DNA from: CAYWRO01 sp964460345
GTDB taxonomy: Bacteria > Planctomycetota > Phycisphaerae > Phycisphaerales > UBA1924
Assembly: GCA_964460345.1 (NCBI GenBank)
Contig: CAYWRO010000115.1
Coordinates: 1-8,244 of the forward strand
DNA: 8,244 bases
Direction: 5' to 3'
Below are positions 1 through 5,404 of this stretch, one piece after another. The first letter of the stretch is position 1, and every line of letters starts with the position of its first letter. The position numbers were made by a program, and so were the translations under genes. Under the pieces are notes generated by a model. That model did no database searches. It was not told where the DNA came from and saw nothing but the letters and a program-made list of their open reading frames with translations.

Positions 1-325
1 CGGCCCACCCGGGCACGTACGGGCAATCGCGGCCCTCCGGCCCCGCCATCGTCTGTGAGCGGACGACGAAGTCCTTCAGGCACTTGTTCATCAGGTGGCC
101 GAGGTGGATCGATCCGTTCGCGTACGGCGGGCCGTCGTGGAAGAGGAACGTCGGCTTTCCCTTCCGCGCCTCGCGCACGCGCTGGTAGAGGCCCATCGCC
201 TCCCAGCGCTTCAGGCTGGCCGGCTCGTTCTGCACGAGGTTGGCCTTCATGCCGAAAGTCGTCCGGGGGAGATTCAGGGTCTCCTTGTAGCTTCGCTTCT
301 GTGCCGCCGCGGCGTCGCTGCCCAT
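1..325 (-). CDS. ileS: Isoleucyl-tRNA synthetase, N-terminal fragment (cut by window edge)
   Basis: Class I aminoacyl-tRNA synthetase that charges tRNA-Ile in the cytoplasm. Only the first 108 residues are present and the gene runs off the left edge. The minus-strand translation starts MGSDAAAAQKRSYKETLNLP and continues with the typical IleRS entry region (KANL, EP..L.RWE). It then shows FLFHDGPPYANGSIHLGH, the family's nucleotide-binding region with the HIGH-type motif as HLGH. This is followed by NKCLKDFVVRS, matching the usual N-K-x-L-K-D segment, and a PYVPGWD-like start (PYVPGWA at the cut). The ATG at 325-323 is preceded by GGAG six bases upstream. An in-frame GTG lies directly before it, but the ATG has better spacing. 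The gene is divergent from the prepilin gene across about 500 bp. The identification is secure; the rest of the protein cannot be judged. Confidence 0.95.
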   Translation of the reverse strand, partial: MGSDAAAAQKRSYKETLNLPRTTFGMKANLVQNEPASLKRWEAMGLYQRVREARKGKPTFLFHDGPPYANGSIHLGHLMNKCLKDFVVRSQTMAGPEGRDCPYVPGWA

Positions 326-729
326 CACTGGCTCCGTTCTGAGGGTGTCACGCCCGGCTTGCCCGGGGTGCACCGATCGCTCGTGGTCTTCCCTCCCCGC
401 CGACCGTCTACCAATGGTACAAACCCGGCCACCACCCGGCCCCGGGCCTCCGCCCGGGCCAGGATCGCGGCCATCGCGCCGGATCGCCCCGCCGACCGGA
501 CCGGCTCGCTTCGCTTTATCTCACTGGGAGAGTGCGACGACGCCAGGCCCGCTCAGCAGGGCCTGCTAATTCGTTCTGAGATGGTTCGAAGACGCATCAT
601 CGCTCCTGAAATATCGGCACTCCACGGTCGCAAGTCAAGCGCTCCCGCTGCCTGCGTGCATGCCCGCCGCCGCATTGCGAGCGAGCGAGGCAGTTGAAAG
701 TTCCCCGTGCACTTGCGGCAAGTTCCCGT

Positions 730-735
730 TATACT
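730..735 (+). promoter_or_regulatory. Candidate -10 element of the prepilin gene
   Basis: TATACT matches the sigma-70 -10 consensus at five of six positions. It lies in the least GC-rich stretch before the gene and directly upstream of the leader hairpin. The hexamer 17 bases upstream (GTGCAC) is a poor -35, so activator dependence or another sigma factor is possible. Transcription would start near 742, giving a leader of about 90 bases. Confidence 0.35.
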
Positions 736-742
736 CAAAACA

Positions 743-762
743 GGCGCCGGTTCTTCGGCGCC
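743..762 (+). other. Hairpin at the predicted 5' end of the prepilin mRNA
   Basis: Perfect inverted repeat GGCGCCG / CGGCGCC with a six-base loop GTTCTT. It begins about where transcription from the TATACT element would start. No T-run follows, so a terminator is unlikely. A stem at the extreme 5' end could protect the transcript from decay; that role is inferred. Confidence 0.4.
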
Positions 763-832
763 AGTTCACTTCCTCATCCCGCAGCCTGTTCAGCCATTCT
801 GCACAGCCAGCACCACCCGGGAGAGACACACA

Positions 833-1639
833 ATGCGCACCGGACCTTCCCGCCGCGGCTTCACGCTCATCGAGTTGCTCGTCGTCATCGCCATCATCGC
901 GGTGCTCGTCTCGATCCTGCTCCCCGCCCTCGCCCAGGCGCGCGAGGTTGCGCGCCAGACCGTCTGCCATTCCAACATTCGTGAACTGCACCTGGCCGCC
1001 GTCACCTACGCCGAAGACTACAAGGGCTACATCTGGGAGCAGCACGAGTGGTCGCGCATCACCGACAACAGCCATCGCATCGTCCCCGGCCACCTGTACA
1101 ACTACAGCGATCAGGTCGACGAGATCACCGAGTGTCCCAAGAACAAGCGAGAGGGCGCCGACGGCCAGACCAGCGGCTCTGATCTCTTCGATGAGGGCGT
1201 CGACTTCGACTACACCATGGTTTCGCGCATGCAGGGCTACCGCATGGGCACGGACCTCCACGTCGCCCGCCTCGCCAGCGCCCACATCAACCCCACGCCC
1301 TATGCGCGTGAGCAGCTTCTTGAGAAGATCCCGGGCATGCCCCTGTACGTTGAGGAGAGCACGTACATTTTCAACACCGACAACCCCGATGGACTCTGGG
1401 GCAACCAGGATCAACTCACCGAGCGCCACTTCGGGTCTTCCAGCGTCGCGTACATCGCCGGCAATGTCGACTCGCTCAAGGTCCCCCAGGGCCCCAGTGA
1501 GGAGATCCGCGAGCCGGGCGATTTCGAGTGCAACGATCTGTACCTGCTCGGCCACAAGCGCGTCGCCGGCACCCGCTGGTTCCAGATGGAGCGCCTGCCG
1601 ACGACCTTCGGCGCGATCAACTCACTCAACCCGCGCTGA
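833..1639 (+). CDS. Type II secretion/type IV pilin-like prepilin protein (268 aa)
   Basis: Secreted or membrane-anchored pseudopilin-like protein. It opens with the class III signal SRRGFTLIELLVVIAII: two basic residues, Gly9 and Phe10 at the prepilin peptidase cleavage site, then Glu14 at position +5 of the mature protein. A hydrophobic helix runs to about residue 33. After it comes AREVARQTVCHSNIRELHLA..TYAEDYKGY, the segment that in planctomycete prepilin-like families follows the helix (Cys-x-Ser-Asn-x-R, then Y-A-x-D). The remainder (about residues 65-268) is a globular domain I cannot assign; it has few cysteines and no obvious catalytic motif. The start is the ATG at 833, preceded by GGGAGAG seven bases upstream; earlier in-frame codons add an untypical leader. 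The gene stands alone, with no secretion-apparatus genes nearby, as is common for the many dispersed planctomycete prepilin-like genes. The exact partner system is unknown. Confidence 0.88.
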   Translation: MRTGPSRRGFTLIELLVVIAIIAVLVSILLPALAQAREVARQTVCHSNIRELHLAAVTYAEDYKGYIWEQHEWSRITDNSHRIVPGHLYNYSDQVDEITECPKNKREGADGQTSGSDLFDEGVDFDYTMVSRMQGYRMGTDLHVARLASAHINPTPYAREQLLEKIPGMPLYVEESTYIFNTDNPDGLWGNQDQLTERHFGSSSVAYIAGNVDSLKVPQGPSEEIREPGDFECNDLYLLGHKRVAGTRWFQMERLPTTFGAINSLNPR

Positions 1640-1714
1640 GCCGGCGGCGCAGACGAAGCCCGCACCAGCGCCTGCGGCCCGCCAACCTGTCGGCATGCCT
1701 TTCAACCCGGCGAA

Positions 1715-1734
1715 GTCGCCCTTATAACGGCGAC
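1715..1734. terminator. Possible bidirectional hairpin between convergent genes
   Basis: Inverted repeat GTCGCC / GGCGAC around an eight-base AT-rich loop. It sits between the prepilin stop and the convergent four-helix-bundle gene and overlaps the stop codon of the latter. There is no U-tract on either side, so at best it is a weak or factor-assisted terminator. Confidence 0.25.
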
Positions 1735-2330
1735 CGCCGGCGCTGATCGAGGCGCGCCGCCGTCATGCGCTCGCGGATGCCCCCCTCTTTGACGAACCGC
1801 ACTTCGAGCGCGCGGAGTTGGCGGTCGAGCAGGTAGTTCGCCTGGTGGATGAGGCAGATTGCAATGTTGGCGACCACCTCCGCGGGCCGGGTCTCCACGA
1901 ACGGCCGGTACAACTCATAGCGTTCAACCGCGACGGCGGCGTCCCCGCCGCCGGAGCCATGGGTCCCATGGGACCTATTTGACCTATACAGCCTGCGCAC
2001 AAAGCGCGCCTCCCGCGAATCTTTCGGCCACAATGGAAGATCCCGCACGCGCAGGTAGTCCTGGTAGTCCTGCAGCAGTTCCTCCAGACTCGCGCGGGCG
2101 ACGCCGATCAGCTTGATCTCCATCTCGCTGGAAGTGCCGGAAGCCGCGCTGCCTTCCACGATGTTCTGCTTGCCGGAGCGGGCGGCCTGGATCATCTGGT
2201 CAATCGTGCGATCGGGCTTTTGCAGAAAGCGGCGGCAGAAGTGAAAGGTGATGTCGTAGATCACCTCGGCCTTCTGATACGACAGCAGCGCCTTGTAGTG
2301 GCCGTGCGGCGGAATGAAACCCTCAGTCAT
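1722..2330 (-). CDS. Four-helix-bundle S23-like protein with 'suffix' domain (202 aa)
   Basis: Small all-helical protein related to the S23/IVP family of four-helix-bundle proteins, whose molecular role is not established. The N-terminal part contains the family's typical blocks: LLSYQKAEVIYDITFHFCRRF (first helix), DQMIQAARSGKQNIVEGS (Q-x-x-R-A-A-x-S-x-x-x-N-I-x-E-G signature, residues about 44-61), SSEMEIKLIGVARASLEELL and YQDYL. The C-terminal block AEVVANIAICLIHQANYLLD..LRALE..F is the 'suffix' helix pair that distinguishes the longer subfamily. Between them is a loop, about residues 116-128 (RSNRSHGTHGSG), encoded by 9-bp DNA repeats; such low-complexity inserts recur in this family. The ATG at 2330-2328 follows GAGGGG five bases upstream. 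The gene is divergent from the fibronectin-like gene and convergent with the prepilin gene. The family assignment is firm and the function is unknown. Confidence 0.85.
   Translation of the reverse strand: MTEGFIPPHGHYKALLSYQKAEVIYDITFHFCRRFLQKPDRTIDQMIQAARSGKQNIVEGSAASGTSSEMEIKLIGVARASLEELLQDYQDYLRVRDLPLWPKDSREARFVRRLYRSNRSHGTHGSGGGDAAVAVERYELYRPFVETRPAEVVANIAICLIHQANYLLDRQLRALEVRFVKEGGIRERMTAARLDQRRRSPL
1959..1994. repeat. 9-bp tandem repeats inside the four-helix-bundle gene
   Basis: On the plus strand, four consecutive nonamers: ATGGGTCCC, ATGGGACCT, ATTTGACCT and a degenerate ATACAGCCT. Read on the coding (minus) strand they give R-S-N-R-S-H-G-T-H, in frame because the unit is three codons. 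The same motif in the same orientation recurs just upstream of this gene's start (2361-2387). Confidence 0.8.
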
Positions 2331-2360
2331 GGAGACCCCTCGCGTGCATCGGCGGGCCGC

Positions 2361-2387
2361 ATTGGACCTATTGGACCCATCGGACCT
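2361..2387. repeat. 9-bp tandem repeat cluster upstream of the four-helix-bundle gene
   Basis: Three contiguous plus-strand nonamers ATTGGACCT, ATTGGACCC and ATCGGACCT, followed by ATG. They end 30 bp before the start codon of the minus-strand gene and would lie in its 5' leader. They match the in-gene cluster at 1959-1994 in sequence and orientation. No role can be read from the sequence; I know this kind of GGACCTAT nonamer as a common dispersed repeat in planctomycete-type genomes. Confidence 0.8.
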
Positions 2388-2424
2388 ATGACAAGAGCGG
2401 CCCCCGCCGCCGGCGGCCCCGGGC

Positions 2425-2430
2425 AGTATA
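2425..2430 (-). promoter_or_regulatory. Candidate -10 element of the four-helix-bundle gene
   Basis: Minus-strand TATACT, the same hexamer and near-identical context (GTTATACT) as the candidate before the prepilin gene. It is followed by a 12-bp palindrome GCCGCCGGCGGC (2406-2417) at about the start of transcription. The hexamer at -35 is poor. If used, the leader is about 90 bases and includes the 9-bp repeat cluster, while the 21-bp array lies upstream of the promoter. Confidence 0.3.
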
Positions 2431-2483
2431 ACCGAACCCTCCGCCGCGCCCAGCCCGCGCGCAACGCGTCGTCCGCCGCGCCG

Positions 2484-2672
2484 GAGGCGTCCAGCGCGGC
2501 AATTGATCCATCCAGCGCCGCAATTGATCCATCAAAGATGGCCAAAGATCCATCCAGCGCCGCAATTGATCCATCAAAGATGACCAAAGATCCATGCAGC
2601 GCGGCAATTGATCCATCAATTGCGATCATGGATCCATCCAGCGCGGCAATTGATCCATCAATTGTCGCGCTG
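2484..2672. repeat. Tandem array of 21-bp units in alternating A/B order (42-bp super-period)
   Basis: Eight full units run without gaps from 2505 to 2672, each starting GATCCATC or GATCCATG. Type A (units 1, 3, 5, 7) continues with CAGCGCCGCAATT or a close variant. Type B (units 2, 4) continues with AAAGATGGCCAAA or a one-base variant. Units 6 and 8 are diverged B units starting with AATTG. A degenerate A unit (2484-2504) precedes the array. Units 1 and 3 are identical; 2 and 4 differ at one base. Because 21 is a multiple of three and the units lack stops, several frames stay open. On minus they read as a D-G-S-I-A-A-L heptad, on plus as D-P-S-S-A-A-I. Coding capacity is therefore not demonstrated. 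The array sits in the intergenic region between two divergent genes. Confidence 0.92.
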
Positions 2673-2975
2673 CACGCCTCGAATCGGACGTTGAACCCGC
2701 CTCAGGCTCTTCCAGGCGCGTTTGATGAGTCTGGCGGCCCTTATTGGCCGTGCGCAGCCGCCCATTTGAAACTGCGCCGCCTGGGGGGATCGCTCAACTC
2801 AGCGCATCGGGGAATCCCCTAAGTCTGCCGCGCCGGCGTGCGCTGCGCTGGCCGCGCTGTGCGCATCGCCCGAAACACGCATGGTCCTCGCGGCGTTCAC
2901 GCGGGGAGGCCTTCCGCCGGGCCGTGCAGCGGAAGGACCACGCCTAACCCGCACGGCCATAGCGAGGGCCGCCAC
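2673..2975. other. Gene-free leader/intergenic stretch before the fibronectin-like gene
   Basis: No supported gene. The clearest structure is the inverted repeat CCTTCCGC (2910-2917) / GCGGAAGG (2929-2936) with an 11-base loop, flanked by TGGTC (2882-2886) and GACCA (2936-2940) that could extend it across an internal loop. It ends about 40 bases before the start codon and would be in the leader of the plus-strand gene. No U-tract follows. I found no convincing -35/-10 pair. Confidence 0.4.
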
Positions 2976-3656
2976 ATGGCTGTTCTTCCTGGTACACGTG
3001 ATGAGATGTTGAAGTGGTTCAGAGAGCGCATCGATTTGTGGACCGATTCGGCCGCGGCCATCGGCCTCACCCCCGAACAGGTCGCAGGCTTCGCCGCGGA
3101 ACTGTCCAAGGCGGACGATGCCGTCGCGGCCATGTTCGCCAAGCGCAACGCGGCGCAATCGGCAACGACCACGGCCAACGCGCTCGCCGCCGGCGTGCGC
3201 GCCACCGGCGGGGCCCTCATCAACGCCATCAAGGCGTACGCCGAAACCACCGGCGATGAGGAGGTTTTTGAAGTTGCGCAGGTCCCGCCCCCGAAGAAGC
3301 GCGCCCCGCTGCCGCCGCCGGAGATGCCGAGCAACGTGCGCGGCGAGATGAGAAACGACGGCACCATCGAACTGCGCTGGGACGGCTCCGTCGCCAACGG
3401 CACCGTCTTCATGGTCTACCGCAGCACGATCGCCGCCGGCGGTTCCACACCCTTCCAGTTCATCGGCACCATCGGCGCCAAGTCGATCATCGACGCGACC
3501 CTCCCCGGGTGCATCCAGAGCGCGACCTACCAGGTCAAAGCCGTGCGCGGCACCGATGAGTCCGGCTTCAGCCCGGCCTACACCTTCCGCTTCCAACCCT
3601 CACCGGAAGAACTCGCAGCCATGGCCGCGGCCGCCAAGGAAGCCGAAGCGGCGTGA
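2976..3656 (+). CDS. Hypothetical protein: N-terminal helical domain plus C-terminal fibronectin III-like domain (226 aa)
   Basis: I recognise the type, a two-part hypothetical protein seen in planctomycetes, but no function is known. Residues 1-95 (from MAVLPGTRDEMLKWFRERID) are predicted helical, alanine-rich, with no signal peptide or membrane segment. A proline-rich linker follows at about 103-116 (VPPPKKRAPLPPPEMP). Residues about 118-206 look like a fibronectin III-type beta sandwich: IELRWDGSVANGTVFMVYRS (strands B-C), FQFIGTIGAKSIIDATL and YQVKAVRGTDESGFSPAYTF (strands F-G with the usual Y-x-V-x-A). The tail is Ala/Glu-rich and probably helical. The ATG at 2976 has GAGGG about eight bases upstream; earlier in-frame Met codons lack such a site and add an arginine-rich leader. 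The gene ends in tandem stops TGATGA. The sandwich suggests a binding or scaffold role; this is inference. Confidence 0.75.
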   Translation: MAVLPGTRDEMLKWFRERIDLWTDSAAAIGLTPEQVAGFAAELSKADDAVAAMFAKRNAAQSATTTANALAAGVRATGGALINAIKAYAETTGDEEVFEVAQVPPPKKRAPLPPPEMPSNVRGEMRNDGTIELRWDGSVANGTVFMVYRSTIAAGGSTPFQFIGTIGAKSIIDATLPGCIQSATYQVKAVRGTDESGFSPAYTFRFQPSPEELAAMAAAAKEAEAA

Positions 3657-3734
3657 TGAACGGCGCCTGGCGCGCCGGCGAAGAGAACGCACAGGACGCG
3701 GAGGATCCGCAGAAATCGCCCAAGGGCGGCGGCG

Positions 3735-3825
3735 GAGACGCTGAACCCGCTCGGGAATGGGGGGTGGGGGGACAAGCTCGCGATGAGGGGCCCTGATGGC
3801 AGGGCCCCTCTTTCATGCGCGCGTG
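3735..3825. repeat. 91-bp dispersed repeat, copy 1 (intact hairpin)
   Basis: Aligns without gaps to 4911-5001, about 72 of 91 positions identical by hand count. The left 10 bases (GAGACGCTGA) and the right ~40 bases are nearly identical; a G-rich middle is variable. The right part holds the hairpin. It ends 7 bp from the stop codon of the minus-strand gene at 3833. A related piece, ACGCACAGGACGCGGAGG (3687-3704), lies just upstream and resembles the ACGCAGAGACGC phrase near copy 2. Confidence 0.85.
3785..3810. terminator. Strong hairpin, likely terminator between convergent genes
   Basis: Perfect 11-bp inverted repeat GAGGGGCCCTG / CAGGGCCCCTC with loop ATGG, followed on the plus strand by TTTC. 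It lies between the fibronectin-like gene (plus) and the conserved hypothetical gene (minus), so it could terminate either transcript. The U-tract is short on plus and absent on minus, so intrinsic termination is plausible but unproven. The hairpin belongs to the dispersed repeat. Confidence 0.5.
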
Positions 3826-3832
3826 AGATGGG

Positions 3833-4765
3833 TTATGCGAATGGGGGTTCGAGGTGTTCGGTCGTGCCGGAGGCGGCGTCGGTGAGCGTGATCGTCGTGC
3901 CGGCGGGCCATGTCTCACCGCGCAAGGCGGGCAGAGCGTTCTCGCGCAGCGTTTCGGCGCTCGGACCCGAAAACGACACGATGAACGCCTCGTCATCCTC
4001 GTCGAACTCGAGCGTTGCCGGCTGTCCCTGCGTCATGATCTCGCGCCCGACGTTCGCCGTGAGCGTCATGAACCGCGTCCTTTCATCATCGGAAGCCGGC
4101 TGGGTCTCAAAGGGGATGCGGATGGCCAGTGACGAGCCGACGTTAACCGTCGCGGCGACCGGCGCGAACACCTCCGTCGCCGTGAACTCCTCCCTGCGCA
4201 TTCCCTCCGGCGTTTCATCCTGCAGAATGTACTGCGCATCGGTGTAGGGCGCCAGCGGCGGGTGGCCGAGCGCTTCGACGAGGGCGACGTGCCGCTCCTC
4301 CTCGAAGGTGTAGACGTCTGCGCCCTCCTCCTGGGCCGTTCTGAGCGACCCCTTTCGCAGGATCGCCTCCACCGCCGCGGCGTCCGCGCCTTCGGGCGAC
4401 CCCATCAGTCGGGCGAGCCTCGCAGCATCCATCCCGCTTGGCAGTTCGACCTCGCCGTCTTCGAAATAGCCCGGGCAGGAGTCGTACTCGTCAACCACCT
4501 CTCCGTGCTCCGCAAGCGCCAGCATGAGGATGTCCGAGTCGTACACCATCGCCGCCAGCGCGGGCACGCCCAGCCACTCGCTGACCATCGCCGCCGCCGC
4601 GGGTGGGTCCTGCCAGTCGGACTCGTCATCGAACGACGGGTATATCACCGTCACCCCGTCCACCGCCGGCGACACCAGCGCCGCCACCCCCTTGGCATTA
4701 AGCGCCTCAAGCACCTGCTGCTGCGACCGATCGCGAACCGTGATGTTGCTGTAGAAAGATCCCAT
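3833..4765 (-). CDS. Conserved hypothetical protein of the 'MGSFYSN' type (310 aa)
   Basis: The N-terminal 100 residues belong to a conserved bacterial family without known function. It begins MGSFYSNITVRDRSQQQVLE, then has a VSPAVDGVTVIYPSFDDESD block, an ALAAMVYDSDILMLALAEHGEVVDEYDSCPGYF block, and an acidic end. I recall this pattern (short strand-helix start, a D-rich loop, then G-x-V-V-D-x-Y-x-S-C-P-x-Y-F) from unannotated proteins only. Residues about 108-175 are helical and Ala-rich. Residues about 175-310 form a second, probably beta-rich domain with many acidic residues. There is no signal peptide or membrane segment. The ATG at 4765-4763 has GGGAG nine bases upstream; a longer frame exists upstream but adds a poorly conserved Pro/Arg-rich stretch. 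The gene is bracketed by the two 91-bp repeats, one just after its stop and one upstream. Confidence 0.8.
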   Translation of the reverse strand: MGSFYSNITVRDRSQQQVLEALNAKGVAALVSPAVDGVTVIYPSFDDESDWQDPPAAAAMVSEWLGVPALAAMVYDSDILMLALAEHGEVVDEYDSCPGYFEDGEVELPSGMDAARLARLMGSPEGADAAAVEAILRKGSLRTAQEEGADVYTFEEERHVALVEALGHPPLAPYTDAQYILQDETPEGMRREEFTATEVFAPVAATVNVGSSLAIRIPFETQPASDDERTRFMTLTANVGREIMTQGQPATLEFDEDDEAFIVSFSGPSAETLRENALPALRGETWPAGTTITLTDAASGTTEHLEPPFA

Positions 4766-4806
4766 GGTCGAACGCTCCCGAAAGGCCCCCGAAACCGCAG
4801 GGCGCG

Positions 4807-4812
4807 ATTGTA
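4807..4812 (-). promoter_or_regulatory. Candidate -10 element for the MGSFYSN-type gene
   Basis: Minus-strand TACAAT, five of six matches to the -10 consensus, about 41 bases before the start codon. No good -35 is seen 17 bases upstream. It would start transcription near 4800. Copy 2 of the dispersed repeat lies further upstream. Confidence 0.3.
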
Positions 4813-4910
4813 CAGGAAAGGCCGGGGTCGTGCTGCGGGGGCTCGGCAAGGGCCCGACGACGGCCGCGCCACTGGACCGCGCCCCGACCGATGGGAAGAA
4901 AGCTCACGCA

Positions 4911-5001
4911 GAGACGCTGAGCACGCAGAGGGTGGGGGAGGGGATGGTTGAGGTCGCGACGAGGGGGGCTGATGGCAGGGCCCCTCTTTCATGCGCGCGT
5001 G
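4911..5001. repeat. 91-bp dispersed repeat, copy 2 (hairpin with two mismatched pairs)
   Basis: Direct, ungapped counterpart of 3735-3825, same orientation. The hairpin arms (4961-4971 and 4976-4986) pair except for two central G:G mismatches (4967/4980, 4968/4979), so this copy looks decayed. The loop ATGG and the following CTTTCATGCGCGCGTG are unchanged. It ends 4 bp from the stop codon of the WYL-like gene, mirroring copy 1 at its own neighbour. Confidence 0.85.
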
Positions 5002-5005
5002 GTGA

Positions 5006-5299
5006 TCACGCGTGCACCACAGCGGTGATATGGTCCCACCTCGAACGATCAACCGAAAACGTCCTACGCGGGCCGGCGAACGTCTCGTCCAGCACTCGAA
5101 GCTGCTCGATCTCGTGCAAATTAAATCGGCGCCAATCCGGAAGATTCCCGGAACTGTGTCCACCGACCTGCCATCCGAGGACCTGGTCTGAGCCACGATT
5201 GCACCCAAGCACGTGCGGCTCAATTTTGCGTGGCCGCTGGTGGTAGACGAAGGAGAGGACGTTTCTACCCTCGATCGCTTGGCGAATCGTCGCTTTCAT
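5006..5299 (-). CDS. Stand-alone WYL-domain-like protein (97 aa)
   Basis: Small protein resembling the SH3-like WYL fold, which in other bacteria binds nucleic acid or small ligands and often sits in transcription regulators of defence loci. Visible features are the opening helix IRQAIEGRNVLSFVYHQRPR (residues 5-24), the IEPHVLGCNRGSDQVLGWQV strand-turn-strand that aligns with the P-H-x-L-x-x-x-x-x-x-W-Y-L core, and WRRFNLHEIEQLRVLDETF, the typical 'R-x-F-x-L-x-x-I-x-x-L-x-V-L-D' end. The literal W-Y-L triplet is absent. There is no helix-turn-helix or other fused domain, so it would need a partner to act on DNA. The ATG at 5299 lacks a good Shine-Dalgarno; an AGGAGG lies far upstream at 5379-5374, and an in-frame TAA before it excludes a longer start. 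It is 105 bp after the cyclase gene and ends next to repeat copy 2. Regulation by, or sensing for, the cyclase is inference. Confidence 0.7.
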   Translation of the reverse strand: MKATIRQAIEGRNVLSFVYHQRPRKIEPHVLGCNRGSDQVLGWQVGGHSSGNLPDWRRFNLHEIEQLRVLDETFAGPRRTFSVDRSRWDHITAVVHA

Positions 5300-5404
5300 G
5301 GTATGAACTGGAAGGGGATGCGGTAGGGCCGGCCGATTTGACGATGCTTCCTGGATAATACACCTGCCTTATTCCTCCTGGGTCATCCCTCCCCTAGGCG
5401 CGGG

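Larger units (their letters stand above)
326..832. other. Gene-free region between divergent ileS and prepilin gene
   Basis: I see no convincing gene here: the open frames are arginine- and proline-rich extensions of antisense frames. The region contains two GC-rich inverted repeats. One lies at 438-460 (nine pairs with one bulged C, loop CTCC). The other lies at 544-565 (CAGGCCC/GGGCCTG, eight-base loop). Neither has a T-run, so neither looks like an intrinsic terminator. The first would fall about 110 bases upstream of ileS if its leader extends that far. No good -35/-10 pair for ileS was found, and no T-box-like layout or tRNA was recognised. The right end holds the likely promoter and leader hairpin of the prepilin gene, listed separately. 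Confidence 0.5.

Noticed and set aside
578..600. tRNA T-arm-like GGTTCGAAG
   Set aside because: Flanking bases do not form the T stem, and no acceptor, D or anticodon arms are found around it.
95..697. Plus-strand open frame antisense to ileS
   Set aside because: Opposes a clear IleRS coding sequence and runs into non-coding DNA with arginine-rich composition.
635..1555. Minus-strand open frame of 306 codons antisense to the prepilin gene
   Set aside because: Typical high-G+C antisense shadow with low-complexity E/V/A/G/D composition; no motif.
660..1727. Long plus-strand open frame (355 codons) over the prepilin gene
   Set aside because: Ser/Thr/Arg/Pro-rich shadow of the prepilin gene in another frame; the overlapping frame has the prepilin signal and a ribosome binding site.
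2484..2672. CRISPR array
   Set aside because: Units are contiguous and alternate between two types; there are no unique spacers and no dyad repeats of CRISPR length.
2220..2822. Plus-strand 200-codon frame through the 21-bp array
   Set aside because: Starts antisense to the four-helix-bundle gene; it is open because the repeat unit is a multiple of three without stops. No start signal seen.
4651..5223. Minus-strand 190-codon frame across the intergenic region and repeat copy 2
   Set aside because: Covers the WYL gene, the repeat and the N-terminus of the next gene in other frames; Arg/Ser/Pro-rich; no motif.
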